The notes beneath the pieces were generated by a model. That model saw nothing but the letters and a program-made list of their open reading frames with translations, made no database searches and was not told the DNA's origin. From Actinomadura atramentaria DSM 43919 (lineage in GTDB: Bacteria > Actinomycetota > Actinomycetes > Streptosporangiales > Streptosporangiaceae): DNA of 64,000 nt. Position numbers and translations under genes: made by a program. The DNA is taken from positions 62,001 through 126,000 of the forward strand of contig NZ_KB907210.1 of the NCBI RefSeq assembly GCF_000381885.1, given 5' to 3'. Positions 25,424 through 34,959 of the stretch are shown in pieces; the stretch's first letter is position 1, and each line of letters begins with the position of its first letter.

Positions 25424-26574
25424 GCGATCGCCCCCGCCTCGCGCAGCGCCGCGACGTCCAGCCCGGCCGCGCTCAAGACGGCGTCGGTGTCCGCGCCGAG
25501 GTCCGGGGCGGGGACGACGGCGCGGTCGCCCGCGTCCAGCGGCGAGGCGGGCGCGCGGACCCGGCCCACGCCCGGCTGGTCGATGTCCGCGAGCAGCGGT
25601 TCGGCGTCCTGGTCGAGGTCGGCGAACCGCCGGTAGGGCGACCACAGCACCGACGTCCCGGCGAACGCGGCGGCGACCTCGGCCTCGGCGCGCGCCGCGA
25701 ACCAGGGGGCGAGCAGCGCCGCGACGGACTCGCGGTGGCGGTACCGGTCGCCGTCCGCGCCGAAGTCCGCGCCGAGCAGCCGTTCCAGCTCCGCGACGGT
25801 CCCGGCGGTCCCGGTCGCGGCGCACAGGTCCGCGAAGTGCCGCGCGGTGAGCGCGACGACCATGACCCGGCCGCCGTCCGCGAGCGCGAAGTCGCGGCCG
25901 AACCCGCCGTACAGGTCGTTGCCGGACCGCTCGCGGACCCCGCCGAGCCGCGCCTCGGCGAGCAGCCCGAGGTTCCCGGCGGTGGCGAGCGCGACGTCGT
26001 GCAGCGGCAGCCTGATCCGCGCGCCCTCCCCGGTGCGGGCGCGGCGGCGCTCGGCGGCGAGCAGGCCGACCGCCGCGTACAGGCCGCACGCCACGTCCCA
26101 CGCGGGCAGGACGTGGTTGACGGGCCGCGCCGCGTCGGCCGGGCCGGTGATCAGCGGGAACCCGAGTCCGGCGTTGACGGTGTAGTCCACGGCGGCCGAG
26201 CCGTCCGGGCGGCCCTCGATCTGGAGGTGGATGAGGTCGGGCCGGTCCCGCGCCAGCGTCTCGTAGGACAGCCAGCGGCGGCCGACCGCGTTCGTCAGCA
26301 CGATCCCGGTCTCCGCGACGAGCCGGGCGACGGCGGCGCGGCCCCCGGCGGACCGGAAGTCCACCGCGACCGACCGCTTGCCCTTGTTCAGGCCCGTCCA
26401 CAGCAGGCTCGTCCCGGACGGCGCGAGCGGCCAGCGGCCCCGGTCGGCCGCGCCGCCGAGCGGGTCGACGCGGACGACCTCCGCGCCGAGCTGCGCCAGC
26501 GTCAGCCCGCCGAGCGGCGCGGCGACGAAACTGGAGACCTCCACGATCCGCAGACCGTCCAGCAGCGCGGTCAT
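25420..26574 (-). CDS. CaiB/BaiF family (class III) CoA-transferase
   Basis: A 384-aa class III CoA-transferase. Signature segments are LRIVEVSSFVAAPLGGLTLAQLGAEV at the N-terminus and TGLNKGKRSVAVDF. A conserved Asp near the HVLPAWDVACGLYAA region is the usual catalytic position. ATG 26574 follows a ggagg site; the GTG at 26580 overlaps that site and was rejected. It lies 38 bp after fadA6 and overlaps MaoC. Mycobacterial HIP operons I know do not carry this pair, so the enzyme may process a downstream CoA ester or allow CoA recycling. Confidence 0.88.
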   Translation of the reverse strand: MTALLDGLRIVEVSSFVAAPLGGLTLAQLGAEVVRVDPLGGAADRGRWPLAPSGTSLLWTGLNKGKRSVAVDFRSAGGRAAVARLVAETGIVLTNAVGRRWLSYETLARDRPDLIHLQIEGRPDGSAAVDYTVNAGLGFPLITGPADAARPVNHVLPAWDVACGLYAAVGLLAAERRRARTGEGARIRLPLHDVALATAGNLGLLAEARLGGVRERSGNDLYGGFGRDFALADGGRVMVVALTARHFADLCAATGTAGTVAELERLLGADFGADGDRYRHRESVAALLAPWFAARAEAEVAAAFAGTSVLWSPYRRFADLDQDAEPLLADIDQPGVGRVRAPASPLDAGDRAVVPAPDLGADTDAVLSAAGLDVAALREAGAIA

Positions 26575-26612
26575 GCCCACCTCCCCGGATGATCGCCCCG
26601 ACTATAGGGGCC

Positions 26613-27767
<1,155 letters not shown>

Positions 27768-27784
27768 GGGTTGTCTCTCCGTTC

Positions 27785-28564
27785 TCAGGGGTGCCGGCTG
27801 GAGACCGACACGACCTCGCCGGTCATGTAGGACGCGTAGTCGCTGGCCAGGAAGACGATGACGTTGGCGACCTCCCACGGCTCGGCGTACCGGCCGAACG
27901 CCTCGCGCCGCGTCAGCTCGTCCAGGAGGTCCTCGGACGTCACCTTCACCAGGTGCGGATGCATCGCCAGCGACGGCGACACCGCGTTCACCCGGACGCC
28001 GTAGTCGGCGGCCTCCACCGACGCGCACCGCGTCAGCGCCATCACGCCCGCCTTGGCCGCCGCGTAGTGCGCTTGCCCGCGCTGCGCGCGCCAGCCGATC
28101 ACGGACGCGTTGTGGACGACCGCCCCCGCGCCCTGCGCGCGCATCCGGCGCAGCGCGGCGCGGGTGCAGCGCATCGTCCCGGTGAGCGTGACGTCCAGGA
28201 CGCGGTCCCACTGCTCGTCGGCCATGTCCACCAGGTCGGCGGTGCCGCCGAGCCCGGCGTTGTTCACCGCGACGTCGATCCGGCCGAACCGGGCGAGCGC
28301 GGTGTCGAACAGCGCCGCCACCTGGCGCTCGTCGGTGACGTCGCAGGGCAGCGCGGCCACCCGGTCCCGGCCGAACTCGCGGGCCAGCGCGGCGGCCGAC
28401 TCCCCGAGCCGCCGTTCGTGCGCGTCCGACAGCAGGACCCGCGCGCCCTCCTCCAGGCAGCGGCGCGCCGTCGCGCCGCCGATCCCCGCGCCCGCCGCGG
28501 CGGTGATCACGACGGAGCGGCCGTCCAGCAGCGCGTGGCCGGGGACGTACGGGGGCGGGGTCAC
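27785..28564 (-). CDS. ipdF: IpdF-like short-chain dehydrogenase (5-hydroxy-HIC-CoA dehydrogenase)
   Basis: A 259-aa SDR. The nucleotide motif is the unusual TAAAGAGIG rather than the standard TGxxxGxG; IpdF (Rv3559c) has the same TAAAGTGIG-type form as I recall it. NNAG, the VHNASVIGWRAQRGQAHYAAAKAG catalytic region and ASDYASYMTGEVVSV near the end also fit. The neighbours fadE30 upstream and fadA6 downstream match the mycobacterial order. GTG start overlaps the fadE30 stop (GTGA). Predicted to oxidise the ring hydroxyl of a HIP-CoA-derived intermediate. Confidence 0.88.
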   Translation of the reverse strand: MTPPPYVPGHALLDGRSVVITAAAGAGIGGATARRCLEEGARVLLSDAHERRLGESAAALAREFGRDRVAALPCDVTDERQVAALFDTALARFGRIDVAVNNAGLGGTADLVDMADEQWDRVLDVTLTGTMRCTRAALRRMRAQGAGAVVHNASVIGWRAQRGQAHYAAAKAGVMALTRCASVEAADYGVRVNAVSPSLAMHPHLVKVTSEDLLDELTRREAFGRYAEPWEVANVIVFLASDYASYMTGEVVSVSSRHP

Positions 28565-29739
28565 GGGCGGGCCTCCCTCGGCAGGCCGAGGACGCGCTCG
28601 GCGATGATGTTCCGCTGGACCTCGTTCGATCCGGCGTAGATGGTGTCGGCGCGGGAGAACAGGAACAGCCGCTGCGCGTCGTTCAGGTCGTGGTCGTCAC
28701 CGGTGACGGTCCCGGCCGCGCCGAGGACGTCCATCGCCAGCTCGCCCAGCTCCCGGTGCCACGTCCCCCAGACGAGCTTGGAGATCGACGACTCCGGGCC
28801 GGGCGCGCCCGCCGCGACGCCCGCCATCGTGCGGACGGCGTTGAGCCGCATGACCTCCAGCCCGATCCACGCGCGCGTCAGGCGGTCGCGCAGCAGCGGA
28901 TCGTCCAGCGCGCCGGTGCGGCGGGCCAGCTCGACGACGCCGTCCAGCTCGCGGCGGAACCCGACCTGCTGGCCGAGCGTCGCGACGCCGCGCTCGAACC
29001 CGAGCGTCGCCATCGCGACGCGCCAGCCGTCGCCGGGCTCCCCGACGATGTGGCCGGCGTCGGCGCGCGCGCCGTCGAAGAACACCTCGTTGAACTCCGA
29101 CGTGCCGGTGAGCTGCACGATCGGGCGGATCTCGACGCCGTCCTGGCGCATCGGGACGAGCAGGTAGGACAGGCCGCGGTGCCGCGCCGAGCCGGGTTCG
29201 GTGCGGCAGAGCGCGAAGCACCAGTCGGCTTCGGCGGCCAGGGACGTCCAGACCTTCTGGCCGGTGATCGTCCAGCGGCCGCCGTCCAGGACGGCCCGCG
29301 TCTGGACGTTCGCCAGGTCCGATCCGGCGTCCGGCTCGGAGTAGCCCTGGCACCACAGTTCCTCCGCGGCGCGGATCTTCGGGAGGAACCGGGCGCGCTG
29401 CGCGTCGGTGCCGAACGCGATGAGCGTAGGGCCGAGCAGGTTCTCGCCGATGTGGCCGACGCGGGCGGGCGCGGCCGCCAGGGCGTACTCCTCGTGGAAG
29501 ATCACCTGCTGCTCGACGGTCGCGCCGCGGCCGCCGTGCTCGGCGGGCCAGCCGACGCACGTCCAGCCCGCCGCCGCCAGGTGCCGCTCCCAGGCGAGCC
29601 GCTCGGGGAACGCCTCGTGCTCGCGGCCGGGGCCGCCGAGTCCTCTGACCTCGGCGAACTCGCCGTCCAGAGCGGTGCGGAGCCAGTCGCGGACCTCGGC
29701 GCGGAACGCTCGGTCGGCGGGGGTGTCGGTCGCGCTCAC
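28561..29739 (-). CDS. fadE30: Acyl-CoA dehydrogenase FadE30-like
   Basis: A 392-aa acyl-CoA dehydrogenase. CQGYSEPDAGSDLANVQTRA, KVWTSLAAEADWCF and SRADTIYAGSNEVQRNIIAERVLG are the diagnostic segments; the TIYAGSNE(V)QRN pattern is typical of the sterol-type FadE branch. In M. tuberculosis FadE30 (Rv3560c) dehydrogenates HIC-CoA. First gene of the minus-strand HIP operon, GTG start, with a KstR2-like box 12-25 bp upstream. Confidence 0.88.
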   Translation of the reverse strand: MSATDTPADRAFRAEVRDWLRTALDGEFAEVRGLGGPGREHEAFPERLAWERHLAAAGWTCVGWPAEHGGRGATVEQQVIFHEEYALAAAPARVGHIGENLLGPTLIAFGTDAQRARFLPKIRAAEELWCQGYSEPDAGSDLANVQTRAVLDGGRWTITGQKVWTSLAAEADWCFALCRTEPGSARHRGLSYLLVPMRQDGVEIRPIVQLTGTSEFNEVFFDGARADAGHIVGEPGDGWRVAMATLGFERGVATLGQQVGFRRELDGVVELARRTGALDDPLLRDRLTRAWIGLEVMRLNAVRTMAGVAAGAPGPESSISKLVWGTWHRELGELAMDVLGAAGTVTGDDHDLNDAQRLFLFSRADTIYAGSNEVQRNIIAERVLGLPREARP

Positions 29740-29750
29740 GGACGTACCGT

Positions 29751-29764
29751 AGCAAACGCTTGGT
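29751..29764. promoter_or_regulatory. Candidate KstR2 operator upstream of fadE30
   Basis: AGCAAACGCTTGGT matches the KstR2 box AnCAAGnnCTTGnT with one mismatch (CAAA for CAAG). It lies 12 bp upstream of the fadE30 start, a position suited to repressing the five-gene operon. Together with the similar box at 15192 it supports one regulator controlling both halves of the cluster. Confidence 0.6.
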
Positions 29765-29845
29765 TGGACGACCAGGGGGCAAAGTCCCGGCCAAGCCTGC
29801 GCCCGGACCGCGTCCCCACCCCGCCGCGCCGGGCATCAACCCGCC

Positions 29846-30313
29846 ATGACGTACGGCACCGACGACGGCTACCCGCCGCCCGACCGGCCGCCCCGGCGGC
29901 CCCGTCCCCAACCCGCCCGGCTGTGGGCGGGCGGCGTCGCGACCGCCGTCGTCGCCGCGTTCGTCGGCGTCATCGGCGTCTTCGTCGCGCGCGGCGTGCT
30001 GGACATCCCCGTCTGGCTCCCCGCCGGGCAGCGGCGCGTCGCGGACGCCAGCGCGCTCGGCGTCGCGTCCGCCGGGGCGCTCGCGGCGCTCGTCGCGACC
30101 GCCGTGCTGCACCTGCTCGCGATCAGCACGCCGAGCCCGCTGCGGTTCTTCGGCTGGATCGTCGCGCTCGCGACCGTCGTGGCGATGGTCTGGCCGTTCA
30201 CCCTCGACATGTCGCTGTCCGGGGAGATCGCCGGGGCCGTCATCGCCGGGCTCGTCGGGCTCGCCGTCGGGACGCTGCTGACCTCCGTGGGGGCGTCCGC
30301 CGTGGGCGACTGA
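29846..30313 (+). CDS. Four-span membrane protein, DUF6069-like
   Basis: A 155-aa protein. A Pro/Arg-rich cytoplasmic N-terminus (~28 aa) is followed by four predicted membrane helices at ~30-50, ~70-92, ~100-118 and ~125-147. The arrangement (long first loop, then closely spaced helices) resembles actinobacterial DUF6069 proteins of unknown function; I cannot confirm the family without a search. ATG 29846. It converges on the SpoIIE phosphatase gene, with stops 4 bp apart. Confidence 0.7.
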   Translation: MTYGTDDGYPPPDRPPRRPRPQPARLWAGGVATAVVAAFVGVIGVFVARGVLDIPVWLPAGQRRVADASALGVASAGALAALVATAVLHLLAISTPSPLRFFGWIVALATVVAMVWPFTLDMSLSGEIAGAVIAGLVGLAVGTLLTSVGASAVGD

Positions 30314-30316
30314 CGC

Positions 30317-32221
30317 CTACCGCGCCCGGACGGCGAACAGCGTGATGTCGTCCGCCGCGCGGTCCGGCCGCATGCCGGTCAGCGCCCGGTCCAGAACCTG
30401 CTTGAGGTCCGCCGGGGCGTCGCGCAGGACGTCGGTCAGGCGGTCGATGCCCTCGGTGATGTCGGCGTCCCGGCGCTCCACCAGGCCGTCGGTGTAGAGG
30501 AACACCACGTCGTCGGGGTACAGGCGGATCTCGTGCGTCTCGTACTCCGCGCCCGCGAGCGCGCCCAGCATCGGGTCGGGCTCGCCCTGCAGCTCCACCG
30601 CCGTCCCGCCGCGCAGCAGCACCGGGGGCAGGTGGCCCGCCGACGCCCAGGTCAGCAGGCGCTCGGCCGGGTCGTACTTGCCGACCAGCGCCGTGCCCGT
30701 CGTCGGCTCGGTGTCGTTGACCAGCTCGTTCAGCCAGCCCACCAGGCGGCCCGGCGGCTCGCCCGTGGACGCCAGGCCCAGCAGGCCGTTGCGGCTCCGC
30801 GCCATCGCCTCCGCGGCGGGCAGGCCGTGGCCCGCGACGTCGCCGATCGCGAACAGGCCCGTCTCGTCCGGCAGGACCCGGGTCGCGAACCAGTCGCCGC
30901 CGATCCGGGCCGCGCTCTCCGCGGCGAGGCTGCGCACCGCGACGTCCATGCCGGGGAGCTGGCGGACGTCGTCGTCGTCCGGCAGGATCGCCCGGCGCAG
31001 CGTCGCCGCGAGCCGCTGCTGCTCGGTCATCCGCACCTGCTGGCGCTGCATCTGGCGGCGCGTCTGCGACAGCGCCCGCTCGATGCGGCGGCGGCGCGTG
31101 ATGTCCTGCGACACGATGTTCACCGACACCGGCAGGCCGTTGCTGTCCAGCACCGGTTCGGCGAACACCCACAGCGAGCGGTACCGGCCGCCCGACAGCG
31201 CCACCCGGTGCTCGACCTCGACGGGTTCGAGGCGGGTGAACAGCGTCTGCAGCGCGTCCTCCACCAGCGGGATGTCGGCGGGCGCGACGACCTTCGCCAG
31301 GTCGCCCGGCGACGACGGCGCCTCCGCCACCGACACCCCGTAGTTCGCGGCCATCTGGTCCGACCACTCGACCTCGCCGCCGATCAGGTCCCACTCGCCG
31401 AACCCGAGGCGGCCCAGGCGCTCGACGCGGTTCAGCCGGCGGCGCGCCCGGTCCTCCTCGAAGTGGTAGCGCCAACTGATGCAGATGCCGGTCGGGACGC
31501 GGACGGCGCGGACCGTCATCCGCGACGACTTGGACACGCCCTCCTGCGCCGTCGAGTACACCAGCGGGCCGCCGTGGTACGGCTCGCCCTTCTCCAGCAC
31601 CTCGACGTAGGAGTCGAACAGGCCCGACAGCGCCGTGCCGGGGTCCGTGCGCAGGAGCCGCCGGCCGCGCAGCTCCTCCGCGCCCCGGCCGAACAGGTCG
31701 CGGGCGCGGTCGTTCAGGTCGGCGTAGATGAAGTCGTAGACCCGGCCGTCGTCGCGGCGGACGGGGATGAGCTGCGCCGAGCTGTCCAGCGTCGCGCTGA
31801 GCACCGAGCGGGCCTCGGCGTCGTCGGGCAGGGAGTCGATCAGCTCGGCGTCGCCGGAGGTGTTCGCGGCCGTCACCGACCGCAGCATCTCCTCGCGCTC
31901 GGCCTCCCCGGGCGGACGGGCGTTCAGCGTCTCCTCGACCTCGGGCGCGCGCGTGGGGGCGTCCGGCGCGGCCTCCTCCTTGTCGGGCTCGCCGCGCGCC
32001 ACCAGCTTGGCGGCCTCGGGCAGGTCGAGGTCCATGTCGCGCGCGAGCCAGATGAGGTGCTGCAGGGCTTCCCCCGGCGGCACGCCGAGCCGCCCGGCCA
32101 GCGCCCCGCGGGCCTCGGCGATCAGCGCCCGGTCCCGGACCGCGCCGCGCAGGTCGGACAGGTCCGCGGCCGGCGCGTCCGCACCGTCGTCCGCGGGAGC
32201 CGTGCCCTCACCAGCGCTCAC
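30317..32221 (-). CDS. ANTAR-PAS-PP2C (SpoIIE-type) sensor phosphatase
   Basis: A 634-aa protein. Residues ~20-75 resemble an ANTAR domain (ALIAEARGALAGRLGVPPGEALQHL). Two PAS-like regions follow (~140-260 with RVYDFIYADLNDRARDLFGR; ~270-390 with LGFGEWDLIGGEVEWSDQMAANYGVS). A short coiled-coil linker leads to a SpoIIE/PP2C domain with IGGDWFATRVLPDETGLFAIGDVAGHGLPAAEAMA and DDVVFLYTDGLVERRD metal-binding Asp residues. Such enzymes dephosphorylate anti-anti-sigma factors. GTG 32221 is preceded by aagggg at 6 nt; ATG 32263 is the alternative. Confidence 0.85.
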   Translation of the reverse strand: MSAGEGTAPADDGADAPAADLSDLRGAVRDRALIAEARGALAGRLGVPPGEALQHLIWLARDMDLDLPEAAKLVARGEPDKEEAAPDAPTRAPEVEETLNARPPGEAEREEMLRSVTAANTSGDAELIDSLPDDAEARSVLSATLDSSAQLIPVRRDDGRVYDFIYADLNDRARDLFGRGAEELRGRRLLRTDPGTALSGLFDSYVEVLEKGEPYHGGPLVYSTAQEGVSKSSRMTVRAVRVPTGICISWRYHFEEDRARRRLNRVERLGRLGFGEWDLIGGEVEWSDQMAANYGVSVAEAPSSPGDLAKVVAPADIPLVEDALQTLFTRLEPVEVEHRVALSGGRYRSLWVFAEPVLDSNGLPVSVNIVSQDITRRRRIERALSQTRRQMQRQQVRMTEQQRLAATLRRAILPDDDDVRQLPGMDVAVRSLAAESAARIGGDWFATRVLPDETGLFAIGDVAGHGLPAAEAMARSRNGLLGLASTGEPPGRLVGWLNELVNDTEPTTGTALVGKYDPAERLLTWASAGHLPPVLLRGGTAVELQGEPDPMLGALAGAEYETHEIRLYPDDVVFLYTDGLVERRDADITEGIDRLTDVLRDAPADLKQVLDRALTGMRPDRAADDITLFAVRAR

Positions 32222-32578
32222 GCCGTGCCCCTTCCCCGTGACCTCGTCCTTGAAAAGGTACATAGGCCAGGGAACGGGGTCTCCCGGCAATTTCGTCCTT
32301 AGCCCAGGTTTTTGCTCTGCGTTTTCCCGGACATCCACCCCATACCGGGACGCCTTCCGTCCCCTGCGCGCCCCGCGCACCGGCCCCCGCACCCGACCCC
32401 TGACCATGATCACCCGACCGCGCCCGCCGCCGCGACCCCCCACGACCGCCCGCCGCCGACCTCGCCGCCGCCTTGACCGCCCGCCGACCACCCCGTGACC
32501 CGGCCCGCCCGCCACCCGGCGCGGTACGCATCCCCCCGCGGACTGCGCTACAGTAATCACGCCTGCTGCGGCGGGCAC

Positions 32579-32652
32579 CGGGACGTAGCGCAGTTTGGCA
32601 GCGCACTTGACTGGGGGTCAAGGGGTCGTGGGTTCAAATCCCGCCGTCCCGA
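32579..32652 (+). tRNA. tRNA-Pro (GGG anticodon)
   Basis: A complete cloverleaf of 74 nt without encoded CCA. The acceptor CGGGACG (32579-32585) pairs with CGTCCCG (32645-32651). The anticodon stem is CTTGA/TCAAG around loop CTGGGGG, giving anticodon GGG. The T-arm contains GGGTTCAAATCCC. It is followed by a terminator and an integrase fragment, so its 3' end is a plausible integration site. Confidence 0.95.
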
Positions 32653-32661
32653 CAGTAGTTC

Positions 32662-32706
32662 AAAGCCCCGCCGACCTGGCATAAGCCAAGGTCAGCGGGG
32701 CTTTTT
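32662..32706 (+). terminator. Rho-independent terminator after tRNA-Pro
   Basis: The arms AAAGCCCCGC and GCGGGGCTTT, extended by GACCT/AGGTC pairs with a short loop around tggcataagcca, are followed by TTTTT (32702-32706). A strong intrinsic terminator for the tRNA transcript. Confidence 0.9.
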
Positions 32707-32735
32707 CGTTCCCTGCCGCCGTGTCCCTCCCTGGC

Positions 32736-32882
32736 TCAGACGTGGACCGGAACACTCGCGTCGGCCATCCACGTCAGCCCGGTGTGCCGCAGGCGGTGCC
32801 GCCGCAGGTGCTCGTAGCCGAGTCCGGTGACGACCTCGTCCCAATGGGCCGCGTCCCGCAGGACGGCCGTCGAGACGCGGTC
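32736..32882 (-). pseudogene. Tyrosine recombinase (integrase) fragment
   Basis: The minus-strand reading frame contains TAVLRDAAHWDEVVTGLGYEHLRRHRLRHTGLTWMA..VPVHV, the core of a tyrosine integrase box. HxLRHT with the following residues provides the catalytic His-Xaa-Xaa-Arg. It stops directly after VPVHV, so the GH and Tyr motifs are missing; the N-terminal part is missing too. About 48 codons survive. Its position 30 bp from tRNA-Pro marks the end of an integrated element. Confidence 0.75.
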
Positions 32883-33582
32883 GGTCGACCTGGAGCACCG
32901 CACCCGCCTCAGCGCCTCATCGGTCAAGGCGTCTCTGCGCGTCCTCGGCGTGTACGGCCTCGCCGAACGCGGCCCCCACGGCTGGAAGCGCGGCCCCCGC
33001 ACCCTGGACGACGCGGCCCGTGAACTCGGCGCCTTCGAGCTGTTCACCGCCCGCGTCAAGCAGTACCGCGCCGACCGGGCCGAACACCGCGCCTTCCTGG
33101 AACTGATCCGTCCCCTGCGAGCGGTGTTCGCCGCGATCACCGCCACCCACGAAGCCACCGCCCACCCAGAGGACGAACACACGACCGCCGACCCAGACTG
33201 GACAACCCACCACACACGTCCACCCGAAAAGCCCCATCACGAACTCCCCGGCTCGTCCGAGCCGACGAACTCCACCCCGGCACCCGAACCCGGGCCCGGG
33301 CCCGGGCGGAAGCCGCCAGCGGAAACCACGACGCCCCCCACCCGACCACCCGTCCTCATACCCGCGCCCCGCCCCCAACCCGATACGTCCCCAGACGATG
33401 ACACCCCGCCCACCACCGAACCCACCCAGCACAAAGACCCACCAGACCGAACACCCCTACCGCCGCCCGTCACCGACGTCCTCAACGCCACACACGACCA
33501 GGAGCACGCGACCGCCACGACCCGAAGCGCCGCCCTGGCCCGCCACCTACTCCAACAAGCCCGACGAACCCGACCGAAATGA
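32883..33582 (+). pseudogene. Truncated winged-helix protein of a mobile element
   Basis: The reading frame (open from 32827) shows LSASSVKASLRVLGVYGLAERGPHGWKRGPRTLDDAARELGAFELF, a winged-helix pattern with the recognition helix and wing, followed by an Arg/Glu-rich helix and a very Pro/Thr-rich C-terminal tail (~33170-33560). The codons before ~32883 are the antisense of the integrase fragment, so the true N-terminus is lost. Similar C-terminal arrangements occur in replication or primase-like proteins of actinobacterial integrative elements. Function of the remnant is unlikely. Confidence 0.55.
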
Positions 33583-33967
33583 CAGCTACCGACGCACCAC
33601 GTCCAGGACGCGTCCCCGGCGTCTGCGAGCAAACCGACTGGAAGAGGCAGCGATAGCCGCCTAGTGCGCAGACAAGGCGGAGCAGTCGGCGGCTACGACC
33701 GCGATCCGGGGTTGTCAAGCGACTGAGGCCGCTCTCGCCATCGGATCATCCGAGCTCACCTCCGGACGAGGGACGGAGGCTGCATCGTCTACCCGAAGCA
33801 AGCGAGGCTTAATCCCGAGAGGGTTGAAGAATCGTTGCAGGAACCCCCACAGCAGTCGTTCCGGCTTGACGGCAACGTTGACGACAACCGAGATATACGT
33901 TCGCGCACCCCGGAGCCGCACAGTCGATCACCCAAATGCTCGGACAGTTGTCGAGGGTCGAAGCAGA
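33583..33967. other. Gap with no convincing gene
   Basis: GC content drops relative to flanking genes and codon structure disappears. A 68-codon minus-strand frame (33715-33921) begins with MRLRGARTYISVVVNVAVKP but has no ribosome site or family resemblance. I see no promoter, repeat or RNA gene. Best read as degraded island DNA. Confidence 0.5.
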
Positions 33968-34213
33968 TCACTCATTTCCGACATTCGGGCGCTCTGCGGC
34001 CTCGAGTAGCCGACGAGGCAGCTTCGAGCTGGCATGCAGGACTTCTATGCCAATGAGACGCCCGCTCTCGTCCAAATCCAGATTGATCATTCCGCCGACC
34101 TCGACAGGATCGCAAGCATACATACGCGCCACGCGATGACCAGCTTCCGGACTAGCCAAATAGACATATGCCGCATTCGCCTTCGGGTCATAGGTAACCT
34201 TGACGTCTGCCAT
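33968..34213 (-). CDS. DUF2283-family small protein
   Basis: An 81-aa protein, MADVKVTYDPKANAAYVYLASPEAG at the start and INLDLDESGRLIGIEVLHASSKL in the middle, the hallmark of DUF2283 (short beta-rich proteins of unknown function, often on mobile DNA). ATG 34213 has a gggag site 7 nt upstream. No adjacent partner gene of the same strand is intact. Confidence 0.8.
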   Translation of the reverse strand: MADVKVTYDPKANAAYVYLASPEAGHRVARMYACDPVEVGGMINLDLDESGRLIGIEVLHASSKLPRRLLEAAERPNVGNE

Positions 34214-34610
34214 GCTCAACTCCCAATTAGGTCAGGCCAGAGTAGTCCGTTCCCGGCGCGATGTTCATGCGCTCGGCTGCGAAGGCTCCCCGCAATCGCG
34301 GTTTTTGACCACTTTGATCAGTCGCTCGGGCGTTCGGGCCCACCTCGCGTTCCTCGATGGGTGTTCTCTGAAGGGGCGAGGCGGCGGCACCGCTGCGCCG
34401 AGGGGCCTCCTGCGGCGAAGTGAGTGGTGCTCGGTGGCGGGCGGTCCGCGCGTTCAAGGTGATCGTCGAGCGGTTCACAAGGTGGTCGTCGATGTCCTGG
34501 GACAGGTGCGCCGAGGCCGCGCGGTGCCTGACGAGCACGGGCATCGGCTGTTCCCGATGGCACTCGCGCGCCCCACCCGAACCGCGTCCAGGCTGGAGAT
34601 AGGAACCTTC
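34214..34610. other. Gap upstream of the truncated methyltransferase
   Basis: No supported gene. A plus-strand frame is open through the interval in phase with the methyltransferase fragment, but its sequence has no recognisable domain until GTG 34611. A leader-peptide gene, which would be expected upstream of an FxLD-type methyltransferase, is not visible. Confidence 0.45.
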
Positions 34611-34958
34611 GTGAGCGAGCCCAGAGTCGGTACCAGTGCCAGCGAGCCCGGCGAGCAGGTCACCCGCTGGCGGAACCGGGCCGTCGATCAGCTGATCGAC
34701 AACGGGACGATCGTCTCGGACGCCGTCGCTGAGGCGATGCGCGCGGTGCCCCGGCACCGGTTCATCCCCGAAGTCGCGCCGCAGGAGGCGTACGAGCCGT
34801 TCGAGGCCGTCGTGACCAAGCGGGACGAAGAGGGCAACGCGCTCAGCTCGGTCTCCGACATGCACGTCCAGGCGTTCATGCTGGAGGAGGCCGGGATCGA
34901 GCTGGGAATGAACGTCCTAGAGATCGGCAGCGGCGGGTACAACGCCGCGCTGATCTGA
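34611..34958 (+). pseudogene. Truncated PCMT-like methyltransferase (FxLD-system type)
   Basis: 115 codons from GTG 34611 (aggaa site upstream). The segment LIDNGTIVSDAVAEAMRAVPRHRFIPE and the SAM-binding loop start NVLEIGSGGYNAAL resemble protein-L-isoaspartate methyltransferases, especially those annotated 'methyltransferase, FxLD system' in lanthipeptide-like clusters. The frame stops immediately after motif I, so two-thirds of the catalytic domain is missing. The break lies exactly where the antisense toxin gene also breaks (about 34957-34975). Confidence 0.65.
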
Positions 34959-34959
34959 A

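Noticed and set aside
33288..33312. cccgggcccgggcccggg stretch as a regulatory repeat
   Set aside because: It lies in the Pro/Gly-coding tail of the winged-helix remnant and is explained by codon composition.
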